A stretch of DNA of 64,000 nucleotides from JAUIAI01 sp049680625 (GTDB lineage: Bacteria; Pseudomonadota; Gammaproteobacteria; Burkholderiales; Burkholderiaceae_E). Every line of letters starts with the position of its first letter. Position 1 is the stretch's first letter. Below the pieces are notes generated by a model, which worked only from the letters and a program-made list of their open reading frames with translations, was not told where the DNA came from and ran no database searches. Below, in pieces: positions 42,966 through 51,772 of this stretch. Location of the stretch: positions 1 to 64,000 of the forward strand of contig JBAUID010000212.1 of NCBI GenBank assembly GCA_049680625.1. The letters run 5' to 3'. A program made the position numbers and the translations under genes.

Positions 42966-43670
42966 ATGGACGTAGCAGGAAAAAAAGCGATTATCTTTGG
43001 CGGCACTTCAGGCATCGGCCTGGCAGCGTCACGACAACTTGCCGAAAAGGGCGCAACCGTTATTGCGATTAGCCGTGACCCCAGTAAGGCCGGTGAGCTG
43101 CCCCCCGGTGTCACGACAATGAAATGTGATGTGCTCGATCGCGACGCGATGCAAAAGCTGTTTGCCGAAGTTGCACCGTTTGACATCTTGATCAGCGCTG
43201 CGACCGGCGGCGGTCGTGCGATTGGTCCGTTTCTTGAAATGGACATGGATGGCTATAAGGCTTCGTTCGACAAGCTCTGGGGCTACTCACACGTGGTCCG
43301 ATTTGGTGCCGAGCATCTGTCTCCAAACGGGGCAATTGTTCTGGTCAGTGGCAGCCCGGCACGCAAAACGAAACCCGGGCAGGTGTCTCTGGGTTCTGTT
43401 GGTGCGGCGGTTGAGCAAATGGCGCGCGCAATAGCGTCAGAACTGGCGCCTCGCCGAATCAACGTGGTTTCGCCGGGGTCTATCGATACGCCGATGGTCG
43501 CATTGAAGGGTAAAGAGCGCGAAAATCTTTATGCAAAAGTTACGGAATCTCATCTAATCCCCCGTCCGGGTACGGCCGACGAAGTTGCAAAAGGCATCGT
43601 GTTTGCTGTCGAAAACGACTTTATTACTGGTACCACTATTGACGTAGACGGCGGCTGGCTGATCAGCTGA
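42966..43670 (+). CDS. Divergent SDR-family protein lacking the catalytic Tyr and Lys
   Basis: 234 residues with a clear cofactor site (FGGTSGIGLAASRQL) and the SDR C-terminus (ELAPRRINVVSPGSIDTPM, then GTTIDVDGGWLI). The Ser of the triad is kept (VLVSGSPA). At the place of Tyr-x3-Lys, before AAVEQMARAIASEL, the sequence is L-G-S-V-G, so Tyr is Leu and Lys is Gly. It should bind NAD(P) but cannot use the classical SDR mechanism. GGGGAATATTCAG precedes the ATG. It converges with TctA. Function unknown. Confidence 0.82.
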   Translation: MDVAGKKAIIFGGTSGIGLAASRQLAEKGATVIAISRDPSKAGELPPGVTTMKCDVLDRDAMQKLFAEVAPFDILISAATGGGRAIGPFLEMDMDGYKASFDKLWGYSHVVRFGAEHLSPNGAIVLVSGSPARKTKPGQVSLGSVGAAVEQMARAIASELAPRRINVVSPGSIDTPMVALKGKERENLYAKVTESHLIPRPGTADEVAKGIVFAVENDFITGTTIDVDGGWLIS

Positions 43671-43732
43671 GCTTAGGCGCTACCCGAGGTTAGGCCTGGC
43701 GCCAAACCCGGCGCCGCGGTGCTAACTCCGGT

Positions 43733-43762
43733 GCCAACCCCTTTCCCGGCTCCGGGGTTGGC
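43733..43762. terminator. Hairpin between convergent genes
   Basis: GCCAACCCC and GGGGTTGGC form a perfect nine-base stem with a twelve-base loop between two convergent genes. No T-tract follows on either strand, so termination would be weak or rely on the stem alone. Confidence 0.4.
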
Positions 43763-43770
43763 ATCCAACG

Positions 43771-43800
43771 GTTCTTGCCAGGTGAGTTCTTGCCAAGTGA
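43771..43800 (+). repeat. Tandem duplication of a 15-base unit
   Basis: GTTCTTGCCAGGTGA is followed directly by GTTCTTGCCAAGTGA (one mismatch), in the spacer just past the TctA stop codon. Confidence 0.85.
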
Positions 43801-43809
43801 TCGATAGTT

Positions 43810-45468
43810 TTAAGTTCGTGCCAGTGACTTGTCAGCACGCCATGCGCGGTAGGCGAGGATCACGCCCAGGACAATGCAAGCTGCAGCCACGATAGGGCGC
43901 ACACTGCCACCCATCATGAATAACGGCAAGGCAGCGCTAATCAGCATCGCCGGCGCATAAAACCGAGTCCAGTTGGCCCCGTTCTCGCGCGACGACTGAA
44001 ACCACGGAAAGGCTGCCGAGAAGACAGCGATGATCAGAAAGAACAGTGACCAGGGCCGTGTGAAGAACGGTGAAATGTCAGTGGTAATTGCCAGCGCCCG
44101 GCTTAGATTCAGCTCTGCGATATTGCCCAGCACAACACCAAGAATCATTGGGGCCAGTGGAAAACCAAACTGACGCATGAAAAAGCCAAGCAGGCCAAAC
44201 CAAAACAAGGTCCAGACATCAAAACTGATATTGTTCAACGCAAAAACGCCGATTGAACTGAAGCCGAGAATGACAGCAGCCAGCATATACATGCGGATTT
44301 GAGTGACCAGAATAAAAACCCGCAACATGCCGGACTGCAGGGCCAGCATGATGAAGTTGGCCACGAAAAATGCAATAAATATCGAGTAAGCCAGCACCGG
44401 TTCGTCAGATATAAAGCTTGGGCTGGGTACAACGTCGTGCATTAACAGCGCGCCGAGCATGATGGCAGCAGTCAGGTCACCCGGTATGCCCAAGGCCATC
44501 AACGGGGTTAATGCGCCGCCTTCGACGGCATTGTTCGAACTCTCCGGAGCAATTACTCCTTCGGGAATACCTGTGCCAAAAAGCTCCGGGGTTTTTGAAG
44601 ACTTTTTTGCCTGATCGTAGGCCAGAATGTTTGCGATAGACCCGCCGGCACCAGGCAAAATGCCGACAAAGACGCCAATAAATGACGATCGCAGCACGGT
44701 AGTCCAACGTTTTGCAATGGCTTTTATTGCCCGGATATGCTCGATTCGCACACTGATAGTTCTCTTGTCAGAGAGAGCCCGTCGGGCAGCCACCGGATCG
44801 CGGACGTCCGACAGCAACTGACTGAATGCAAACAAGCCAATCAAGACAGCAATAAAGTCAAAGCCTCCCAGCAAAGCTTCGCTGCCGAAGTCAAAACGTG
44901 CCATACCTACTGCTTCGTCTTCACCAACTGTGCGAACCAGTAAACCGGCAGCGCCGGCTATCAGCCCTTTAATCAGGTTTTGGCCGGCCAGGCTGGCGGT
45001 AACTGTCAGGGCAAACATGACCAGCATGAAAAAGTCCCAGGGCTGAAACTCCAGGCCGATACGCGCAAGCTGCGGTGCAAACAGAACCAGGATGACCGCG
45101 CTGATCATGCCGCCGCAGAACGATGACCAGACACCAAGCCCAAGGGCAAAGCCGGGCTCACCGTTGCGGGTCATGGGGAAGCCGTCAAAAGTGGTCGCAA
45201 CTGATGATGGGGTTCCCGGAATGCCGGTCAGGATGCCGGACATCAGTCCACCGGACAGGCCACCCACCAGTACGCTGATCATTACGGCAAGCCCTTGCTC
45301 TGGCGGCATACTAAAAGTGAAGGGCAGGGTGAGGACTACTGCCATCGCAATGGTGAACCCCGGTATTGCACCAGCGAGTAAGCCGGCACCTACACCAATG
45401 AACATCAGAATAATGGTTTTGATTGCAAGGATCTCGCCAAAGGCGAGCATGACATTTTCCAGAATCAT
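43810..45468 (-). CDS. tctA: Tripartite tricarboxylate transporter large membrane subunit TctA
   Basis: 552 residues, slightly above the usual 500. Roughly a dozen membrane segments, with the family motifs GLLAGAIPGFTIAMAVVLTLPFTF near the N-terminus and GILPGAGGSIANILAYDQAKK plus FGTGIPEGVIAPESSNNA in the middle. TctA forms the transport channel of the TTT system, driven by sodium or proton gradients. It is the last gene of a tctC-tctB-tctA operon and starts nine bases after tctB. A C-terminal extension of two or three helices explains the extra length. Confidence 0.95.
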   Translation of the reverse strand: MILENVMLAFGEILAIKTIILMFIGVGAGLLAGAIPGFTIAMAVVLTLPFTFSMPPEQGLAVMISVLVGGLSGGLMSGILTGIPGTPSSVATTFDGFPMTRNGEPGFALGLGVWSSFCGGMISAVILVLFAPQLARIGLEFQPWDFFMLVMFALTVTASLAGQNLIKGLIAGAAGLLVRTVGEDEAVGMARFDFGSEALLGGFDFIAVLIGLFAFSQLLSDVRDPVAARRALSDKRTISVRIEHIRAIKAIAKRWTTVLRSSFIGVFVGILPGAGGSIANILAYDQAKKSSKTPELFGTGIPEGVIAPESSNNAVEGGALTPLMALGIPGDLTAAIMLGALLMHDVVPSPSFISDEPVLAYSIFIAFFVANFIMLALQSGMLRVFILVTQIRMYMLAAVILGFSSIGVFALNNISFDVWTLFWFGLLGFFMRQFGFPLAPMILGVVLGNIAELNLSRALAITTDISPFFTRPWSLFFLIIAVFSAAFPWFQSSRENGANWTRFYAPAMLISAALPLFMMGGSVRPIVAAACIVLGVILAYRAWRADKSLART

Positions 45469-45477
45469 TGGTGTACC

Positions 45478-45969
45478 TTAACTGAAGAGTTCGCCACGCG
45501 GCAATGAAACACCGAGCCCGTAGTTGAACAATGCCCACATGCCCCCAACGCTGACCACTGCGATGGCAGCGTGCAGCAATACAAGTCGTGGCCGCCAGCC
45601 ACCGAGTGCATTAAGCAATAGAAATACAAACAACATGCCGCCAACCAGCATGCCAACCCATGGAAGGGCTAATAGATAAAGACCAAAAAAGGAAAAGCAG
45701 AAAAACACGTTGCGCCAATATTTAAAAAACCCCGCGATGCCGGGCTGGCGTTCCGGATCAGGGCTGACCGTGGTTGGGCCCATGCGTATGGACTGAACCA
45801 GGTAGATGAGTGATAAGACAGCCATGAGGGTGACAAGAATACGTGGCCAGATTGCAGGGCTTAGCTGGCCGTAATCGGGTTCACGAATATTGAAGCTGGC
45901 GGTCATTAAAACGCCGCAGGCGAGCAGCAAAAATATGGCGAGCAAGGTATCGCGGTTAAGCTTTGTCAT
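45478..45969 (-). CDS. tctB: Tripartite tricarboxylate transporter small membrane subunit TctB
   Basis: 163 residues, with four hydrophobic segments and the characteristic Asp/Pro-containing loop (SFNIREPDYGQLSPAIWPRI). TctB works with TctA in the inner membrane. It is separated from tctC by 88 bases that contain a hairpin. Confidence 0.9.
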   Translation of the reverse strand: MTKLNRDTLLAIFLLLACGVLMTASFNIREPDYGQLSPAIWPRILVTLMAVLSLIYLVQSIRMGPTTVSPDPERQPGIAGFFKYWRNVFFCFSFFGLYLLALPWVGMLVGGMLFVFLLLNALGGWRPRLVLLHAAIAVVSVGGMWALFNYGLGVSLPRGELFS

Positions 45970-46001
45970 GTGGGGATCGCTGTGCGCATCTTCAAAGAAA
46001 G

Positions 46002-46032
46002 ACCGGACCCGTGGTGGTGACCAGGGCCCGGT
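46002..46032 (-). terminator. Putative attenuator hairpin between tctC and tctB
   Basis: On the minus strand ACCGGGCCC pairs with GGGTCCGGT (nine pairs, one G-U) and is followed by CTTTCTTT. It would partly terminate transcripts behind tctC, raising the periplasmic binding protein over the membrane subunits. Confidence 0.5.
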
Positions 46033-46057
46033 TTGGTCCGGATGCTATTCGACTAAT

Positions 46058-47017
46058 TTACTTTTTCTTGTACATGCCGATCTTGATGGCAACTTTTTCA
46101 TAATCGTTGTAAGTGTCGGCAATCCATTTGGCATAGTCTTGTGGATTCTGATAGTTCACTGCAGTGCCTTTGGAGTCCATCTGCTTGAGCAGATCCGGAT
46201 TTTCGGCGGCTGCTTTAAATACGGCAGACCACATTTCAACAATTTCTTTCGGTGTGTCTTTTGGCGCCATGATGCCGCGTTCCAGTGCAAAAACCATGTC
46301 AACGCCGAGTTCTTTTAAAGTCGGCATGTCAGGCAATTGTTTAGCGCGTTTGTCAGCAGCAATCGCAAAACCCTTCAGCTCACCCGAGGTGAGGTATTTG
46401 GCACTGGACGCAACATTCAGTGATCCAAGGTCGATAGCTCCAGACAATAACGCCGTCATGCGTTCGCGAGTGCCGTCATAAGGAACGTAGGAAAACTTAA
46501 CATTCATTTTGTCTTCGAGCAGCAACCAGATGAAGTGACTGGTTGAGCCAAAAGTGGCACCGGCTTTAATAGTGTCCGGATTGGCCTTGGCGAAGGCCGC
46601 AAACTCCTTCATGTTGTTGTACGGTGTTTTTTTGGCTGCACCGATAATGTCTGGCGTGGAGGTCAGATTGGCAACCGGGGTGAAACCGTCGAAGTGGAAC
46701 TTGATTCGATCGTTGAGGTAGCTCGTAATCGCTGACTGGTGGATTGCAAATAGTGTGCAACCGTCGGGCTTGGCTTTCGCCGCTTCTTTCGCCCCTTTAT
46801 TCCCACCCTGACCCGGCACGGTGACAACCTTAATCTTTGGCTTGATGTCCATTTCCTGGATAACTTTTTCAAAAACCGAGAAAATGATGTGTGTACCGCC
46901 ACCTGCCTTCCAGGGGACAATCAGGTTGGCGGTGTCGCAAGGAATTTCTGCGGCAGTAGCGGGCAGTGCGACTGCCAGGCCCAAGCCCGCGATCAGTCCA
47001 CGAATTGATGTTTTCAT
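46058..47017 (-). CDS. tctC: Tripartite tricarboxylate transporter solute-binding protein TctC
   Basis: 319 residues with a Sec signal peptide (MKTSIRGLIAGLGLAVALPATA, cut before AEIP) and the TctC pattern: NLIVPWKAGGGTHIIFSVFEK, VVTVPGQGGNKGAKEAAKAKPDG, PYDGTRERMTALLSGAIDLG. A perfect GGAGGAAACACCT ribosome site precedes the ATG. It binds a carboxylic acid in the periplasm; the ligand cannot be assigned. It is the first gene of the transport operon, divergent from the BisC-like molybdoenzyme, which may act on the imported compound. Confidence 0.93.
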   Translation of the reverse strand: MKTSIRGLIAGLGLAVALPATAAEIPCDTANLIVPWKAGGGTHIIFSVFEKVIQEMDIKPKIKVVTVPGQGGNKGAKEAAKAKPDGCTLFAIHQSAITSYLNDRIKFHFDGFTPVANLTSTPDIIGAAKKTPYNNMKEFAAFAKANPDTIKAGATFGSTSHFIWLLLEDKMNVKFSYVPYDGTRERMTALLSGAIDLGSLNVASSAKYLTSGELKGFAIAADKRAKQLPDMPTLKELGVDMVFALERGIMAPKDTPKEIVEMWSAVFKAAAENPDLLKQMDSKGTAVNYQNPQDYAKWIADTYNDYEKVAIKIGMYKKK

Positions 47018-47355
47018 AGGTGTTTCCTCCAGTGAGTCGGCATTGCCGATAGTTGTGCCTTCTAGCTTCTGGTGCCATCCGTTTGCAATGGCCGTCCGCC
47101 GCGGTGGCTCAGGTTAACCCAAACAATCAGTTATTGGGGCGAACGATGGTAATAAAACGGCGTGTGCGAGATCGGCCATCACCCGATCCCCCGATTTGCA
47201 CAAGCGACGAGCATGGTCTGCTTTACCATCAGGCAAGCGGCTAAAAATTTCATATTATGAATGCTTGGTGCCCGCGGTTGGCCTCTCGCGTGGCGACTAA
47301 ATTCGGCGTCTAATATAAGTCGACTTCAACGCGCCACACATGAGCAATTTACCGA
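47018..47355. other. Divergent intergenic region between tctC and the molybdoenzyme
   Basis: A 338-base spacer. It contains the tctC ribosome site (GGAGG) at its left edge and several AT-rich stretches (AAAAATTTCATATTATGAATG) that could hold -10 elements for either direction. No coding frame or RNA gene is recognisable and no clear operator is seen. Confidence 0.55.
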
Positions 47356-49695
47356 ATGGACCAGCCGATTCGCATACCAACAAGCACTCATTGGGGAAAT
47401 TATCTGCTCGAAAAAAAAGGCGATACGATCAGCGCGGTGTTGCCTCGCTCAGCTGATACGGACCCATCGCCGATCGGCCAGTCACTGCTCGATTCCCAGA
47501 ACCGGGGTTGTCGGGTTGCCCGCCCCAGTGTGCGTCGTGGCTATCTAAGGAAGCAGTGGGAAAGCGACGGGGCGCAACGCGGCATTGAGCCTTTTGTCGA
47601 AATACCGTGGGATGAAGCCCTGGACCTGGCTGGGCAGGCTTTGCTGCACACGAAAGCCAAGTGGGGGAATGAGTCTGTCTACGGTGGCTCTTACGGCTGG
47701 GCAAGCGCCGGACGTTTTCATCACTCTCAGAGTCAGATTCACCGCTTTCTTAAGCAATTCGGCGGGTACACGAGTTCGGTGCAGTCGTATTCGACGGGCA
47801 CTGCCCAGGTAATTATTCCCCATATCTTCGGTGTGACCTCGTATCACCTGATGGCCGAATCGCCAACTATAGAAGATATTGTCAAAAATACCCGGCTGAT
47901 GGTGTGCTTCGGCGGTATCAGCATGAAAAACACTCAGGTCAACCAGGGTGGGATTGGTGACCACTCCGCGCGTAATCGAATGCAACAACTGCGCGACGCC
48001 GGCGTGGAACTGGTTTGCGTCAGTCCGTTGCGCGACGATGTTGCCGATTTTATGGATGCCGACTGGTGGCCGATTCGACCCAATGCTGATGTTGCGCTGA
48101 TGCTCGGCCTGGCCCACACCCTGCATATTGAGGGTCTGCACGATGAAGAATTTCTGGCAAAGTATTGTGTTGGTTATGATCGCTTCGTCCCGTACCTGAC
48201 AGGGCGGGCTGACGGTATTGCCAAAGACGCGGACTGGGCGGCGCGCTTATGCGATATTGATGCTGACCGCATACGGCAACTGGCGCGTCGAATGGCGTCC
48301 GAACCGTGCCTGATGTCAATCAGCTGGTCGCTGCAGCGAACAGAGCATGGCGATCAGCCGTACTGGATGATCGCCGTTCTGTCTGCAATGCTGGGAAATA
48401 TCGGATTGCCCGGCCAGGGTGTGGGTTACGGCTATGGCTGTATCCACAATTACGGTTTTGCCAAGCGTCGCAGTTTACCGTTTCGTGCAGGCGCATTGCC
48501 GCAGCCCGACAATCCGGTTAAGAAATTTATTCCAGTGGCCCGAATTGCGGATATGTTGCTGAACCCCGGTGCCGGTTACTCGTTCAATGGTAAGACGCTG
48601 ACTTATCCGGAAATCAAGCTGATTTACTGGGGCGGCGGAAATCCCTTCCACCATCACCAGGACTTGAATCGTTTGCGTAAGGCCTGGACACAGCCAGAGA
48701 CAGTCATTGTCAATGAACCACACTGGACAGCGACTGCACGCCATGCTGATATTGTTTTTCCGGCAACGACTGCGCTGGAACGCGAAGATTTTTCACGCGG
48801 CACATCAGAGATGTCCCTGGTACCCATGCATCAAGTTCTTGCACCGTATGCTGAATCGCGTGACGACTATGAGATTTTCTCAGCATTGGCCGTCCGCCTT
48901 GGCTTTGAAAGCCAGTTTACCGAGGGGCGTTCGAAACGCGAATGGATCCGGCACTTATGGCAGGTAAGTGCTGATGAAGTGGCAAAAGCGGGGTCAAAGC
49001 TTCCTGAATTCGAACAGTTCTGGGATGGCGGAATAGTGAACATTAACCCGGATGACCTGTCGGACCGGGTATTTACCCTGGAAGCTTTTCGTAACGACCC
49101 TGTCGGATCTGGCTTGCAAACACCGTCGGGAAAAATCGAGATTTTTTCTAAGACAATTGCTTCGTTTGGCCTGGCAGATTGCGCCGGGCACCCCAGGTGG
49201 TTCGACAAGCAGGAGTTTATCGGCAGCAAGCGCTCGGATCGTTTTCCGCTGGCATTGAATTCCAATCAACCGGTTACCCGATTGCATAGCCAGTACGATT
49301 TTGGGCGGACCAGCAAACGCGCAAAAATACAAGGGCGCGAGCCTATTCAGATGCATCCGGCGGATGCCAAAGTACGAGGAATTCGCGAAGGTGATGTTAT
49401 CCGGGTTTTCAATGACCGCGGTGCATGCCTTGCCGGGGTGATAATTACCGATCGGGTACGGTCGGGTGTTGTGGTGTTGGCAACCGGCGCCTGGTTTGAC
49501 CCTCAATACCCCAGCCAGCCTAACAGCCTTGAGGTGCATGGTAATCCGAATGTTTTGACCCGCGACGTTGGTACGTCAACCTTGTCGCAGGGAACAAGCG
49601 CTCACAGTTGTTTGGTGGATGTTGAACTGTTCACCGGGACTTTGCCGCCGGTTACCGTATTTGAACCGCCAAAATTCACAGAGCGCGACAAATGA
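47356..49695 (+). CDS. Cytoplasmic molybdopterin oxidoreductase, BisC/DMSO reductase family
   Basis: 779 residues, the length of biotin sulfoxide reductase. GGSYGWASAGRFHH carries Ser117, the Mo ligand of the DMSO/TMAO/biotin sulfoxide reductase family; there is no N-terminal 4Fe-4S Cys motif. Cofactor-binding stretches include STGTAQVIIPHIFG, the MLGNIGLPGQGVGYG region and WGGGNPFHHHQD. No twin-arginine signal is seen, so it acts in the cytoplasm, as BisC does, reducing an S-oxide or N-oxide such as biotin or methionine sulfoxide. Which one is open. It is divergent from tctC and overlaps the DUF188 gene by four bases. Confidence 0.9.
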   Translation: MDQPIRIPTSTHWGNYLLEKKGDTISAVLPRSADTDPSPIGQSLLDSQNRGCRVARPSVRRGYLRKQWESDGAQRGIEPFVEIPWDEALDLAGQALLHTKAKWGNESVYGGSYGWASAGRFHHSQSQIHRFLKQFGGYTSSVQSYSTGTAQVIIPHIFGVTSYHLMAESPTIEDIVKNTRLMVCFGGISMKNTQVNQGGIGDHSARNRMQQLRDAGVELVCVSPLRDDVADFMDADWWPIRPNADVALMLGLAHTLHIEGLHDEEFLAKYCVGYDRFVPYLTGRADGIAKDADWAARLCDIDADRIRQLARRMASEPCLMSISWSLQRTEHGDQPYWMIAVLSAMLGNIGLPGQGVGYGYGCIHNYGFAKRRSLPFRAGALPQPDNPVKKFIPVARIADMLLNPGAGYSFNGKTLTYPEIKLIYWGGGNPFHHHQDLNRLRKAWTQPETVIVNEPHWTATARHADIVFPATTALEREDFSRGTSEMSLVPMHQVLAPYAESRDDYEIFSALAVRLGFESQFTEGRSKREWIRHLWQVSADEVAKAGSKLPEFEQFWDGGIVNINPDDLSDRVFTLEAFRNDPVGSGLQTPSGKIEIFSKTIASFGLADCAGHPRWFDKQEFIGSKRSDRFPLALNSNQPVTRLHSQYDFGRTSKRAKIQGREPIQMHPADAKVRGIREGDVIRVFNDRGACLAGVIITDRVRSGVVVLATGAWFDPQYPSQPNSLEVHGNPNVLTRDVGTSTLSQGTSAHSCLVDVELFTGTLPPVTVFEPPKFTERDK

Positions 49696-50141
49696 ACCTC
49701 TGGGTGGATGCTGATGCGTGTCCGGTGGCGATTAAAGACATTTTGTTTCGCGCTGCGCGTCGAACAAAAGTTCCACTGACGCTGGTGGCTAACCAATTTT
49801 TGCAAGTACCGTCATCTGAATACATTCGTTTTGTCCAGGTGCCGCAGGGTTTTGATGTTGCTGATAACAAAATAGTTCAGCAACTGGTCGCAGGTGATTT
49901 GGTGATTACCAGTGATATTCCATTGGCAGCCGAAGTTATTGCGAACGATGGTATCGTGCTCAGCCCGCGCGGTGAACTGTTTACTGAAGACAACATCAGC
50001 GCGCGGCTGGCTACTCGTGACTTGTTGGACAGCTTGCGATCCAGCGGCTATGAAACCGGAGGGCCCGCAGCGATGTCGCCGCGAGACCGCCAGGCATTTG
50101 CCAGCCATCTCGATAAGATTCTGGCGGCCAGGCCGTTATGA
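49692..50141 (+). CDS. DUF188/YaiI-YqxD family protein
   Basis: 149 residues with the family start MNLWVDADACPVAIKDILFRAARR, DLVITSDIPLAAEVI and MSPRDRQAFASHLDKIL. The Asp residues match those of the PIN-like fold, which suggests a nuclease-like site, but no activity is established. It is co-translated with the BisC-like enzyme (ATGA overlap). The reason for the pairing is not known. Confidence 0.9.
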   Translation: MNLWVDADACPVAIKDILFRAARRTKVPLTLVANQFLQVPSSEYIRFVQVPQGFDVADNKIVQQLVAGDLVITSDIPLAAEVIANDGIVLSPRGELFTEDNISARLATRDLLDSLRSSGYETGGPAAMSPRDRQAFASHLDKILAARPL

Positions 50142-50251
50142 TCTGGCCGGTTCACTGGAAAAGAAAGCTAAGAACACCTGTTAGTGAAGACGGTAACAGG
50201 TAACGACCGGACGACTACAGCCCAACCACAGGATGACGACAGTTTAACAAT

Positions 50252-50629
50252 ATGAGTGATCAGAACCAACTGACCGTCCCGGAGTCATTTGCCCTGTTGT
50301 ATCAGGCCTCTGGTGGATACAAATCGACTTTACCGCGCGACGAATTGTATGAACGCTTTGAGTTTTGTGATGATCTGGCCAATATGCTGACTGAACATGC
50401 AGCCAACATTCGATTTGATACCGGTATTGATGAGCAAGACGTTCTTGAGCGTGTTCAGGCGGGTTTGCTGGCAGAAGACTCTGGCGTTTCAGCAGTTGAA
50501 GCGCCCTGGGTAGTTGGCCGCCTCGCAGAATTAATGAATTGGCAACCCATGCCGGTGGTCCCCGAGAATTCCGTTATTTCAGATGATTCGAATGGCGGTT
50601 TGGCAAACGACGAAGATAGTGCCAGGTGA
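50252..50629 (+). CDS. Small conserved acidic protein of unknown function
   Basis: 125 residues, acidic, no membrane segment or signal. A core of about 105 residues (VPESFALLYQ, then PRDELYERFEFCDDLANMLTEHA, EQDVLERVQAGLL, APWVVGRLAELMNW) resembles, from memory, a short uncharacterised protein common in Burkholderiales. The Ser/Asp-rich tail is not conserved. It follows the DUF188 gene by 110 bases. Function unknown; a coiled or all-helical fold is likely. Confidence 0.7.
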   Translation: MSDQNQLTVPESFALLYQASGGYKSTLPRDELYERFEFCDDLANMLTEHAANIRFDTGIDEQDVLERVQAGLLAEDSGVSAVEAPWVVGRLAELMNWQPMPVVPENSVISDDSNGGLANDEDSAR

Positions 50630-50657
50630 TGTTTGTCCCCTGGCTCCGGTTTTTTTA
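50621..50657 (+). terminator. Putative rho-independent terminator
   Basis: GCCAGG and CCTGGC form a six-base stem with a twelve-base loop followed by CTCCGG and seven T's. It overlaps the stop codon of the small acidic protein and the stop of the convergent LLM gene. The stem is short, so the call is moderate. Confidence 0.5.
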
Positions 50658-51680
50658 TTTGGCAGCGATCGATTCCTGGGTAGCGGATACTGGGTTGAGA
50701 TCACGGCCAATTTCTGCAAGTAATTCGTAAGAACGCAGGCGCGCACTATGGTCGAAGACAGCCGCACTGATCATCAGTTCACTGGCCCCGGTGCGGGAAA
50801 CAAATTGTTCGAGTTGTGTCTTGACTGATTCGGCACTGCCAACAAAAGAGCATGCCAACATGCGTTGCGCATGCGCTTTTTCGGCCGGGCTCCAGTAGTT
50901 TTCAATGTCATCGATCGGTGCGGCGAGTTTGCCGCGCTGATTGCGAACCATGTCGGTGAAACGTTGTTGGATGCTGGTGAACAGACGGGTTGCCTGGGCA
51001 TCGGTATCAGCGACGATAACGTTTATGCACGGCATAGCATGGGGAGCCTTCAGTTGTGCTGACGGCTCAAAGCGTTGCTTATATTCGGCCAACGCCTGGA
51101 GAAGTGCATCAGGGGCAAAATGTGAAGCAAATGCATAAGGCAGGCCCAGCACCGCAGCCAATTGTGCACCATATAAGCTTGAGCCCAATATCCATAAAGG
51201 TACGTTTAAGTCTGCCCCGGGCACGGCGCGAATTTGTTGACCCTCCTGAACAGGGCCAAACAAAGCCTGCAGCTCTTGCACATCTTGCGGAAAGTAATCA
51301 GAGGCGCGCGGGTCGCGTCGCAGTGCACGCCAGGTGAGTTGATCGGTGCCAGGTGCTCTGCCCAGACCGAGATCGATTCGGCCCGGGTACAAGGATTCAA
51401 GCGTTCCGAACTGCTCAGCAATAACCAGCGGAGAATGGTTGGGCAGCATGATGCCACCAGCACCAACCCGGATAGTTTTGGTGCCTCCGGCCAGGTAGCC
51501 GATAACCACTGATGTTGCGGCACTGGCAATACCGGTCATGTTGTGGTGCTCTGCTACCCAGAACCGTTGATACCCCCAGTTTTCAGCATGGCGAGCCAGG
51601 TCGAGCGCATTGTGCAGAGCGTCGGCCGGGGAGTGATCGACCCGTACAGAAACGAGGTCGAGGATAGATAGTGGGATCAT
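50655..51680 (-). CDS. LLM-class flavin-dependent oxidoreductase (luciferase-like)
   Basis: 341 residues of the bacterial-luciferase TIM barrel. The pattern LSILDLVSV, AENWGYQRFWVAEHHNMTGIASAA, the TIRVGAGGIMLPNHSPLVIAEQFGTL stretch, then YPGRIDLGLGRAPGTD is the typical YhbW-like alkanal-monooxygenase-type protein. These enzymes use reduced FMN to oxidise small organics; most YhbW-like members have no known substrate. It is 92 bases after a carboxymuconolactone-decarboxylase-family gene and may share its transcript. Confidence 0.87.
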   Translation of the reverse strand: MIPLSILDLVSVRVDHSPADALHNALDLARHAENWGYQRFWVAEHHNMTGIASAATSVVIGYLAGGTKTIRVGAGGIMLPNHSPLVIAEQFGTLESLYPGRIDLGLGRAPGTDQLTWRALRRDPRASDYFPQDVQELQALFGPVQEGQQIRAVPGADLNVPLWILGSSLYGAQLAAVLGLPYAFASHFAPDALLQALAEYKQRFEPSAQLKAPHAMPCINVIVADTDAQATRLFTSIQQRFTDMVRNQRGKLAAPIDDIENYWSPAEKAHAQRMLACSFVGSAESVKTQLEQFVSRTGASELMISAAVFDHSARLRSYELLAEIGRDLNPVSATQESIAAK

Positions 51681-51772
51681 GGCAGCAGGAATTTAGTGTC
51701 AGGGATTTGCCAGTTTAAACCGGGCAGGTGGTCTGCGGGGATAAATACGACCGGTTTGGAGGTTGGATTCTT

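Noticed and set aside
47545..48141. A 198-codon antisense frame in the BisC-like gene
   Set aside because: Shadow of a highly conserved molybdoenzyme; no start context or homology signals.
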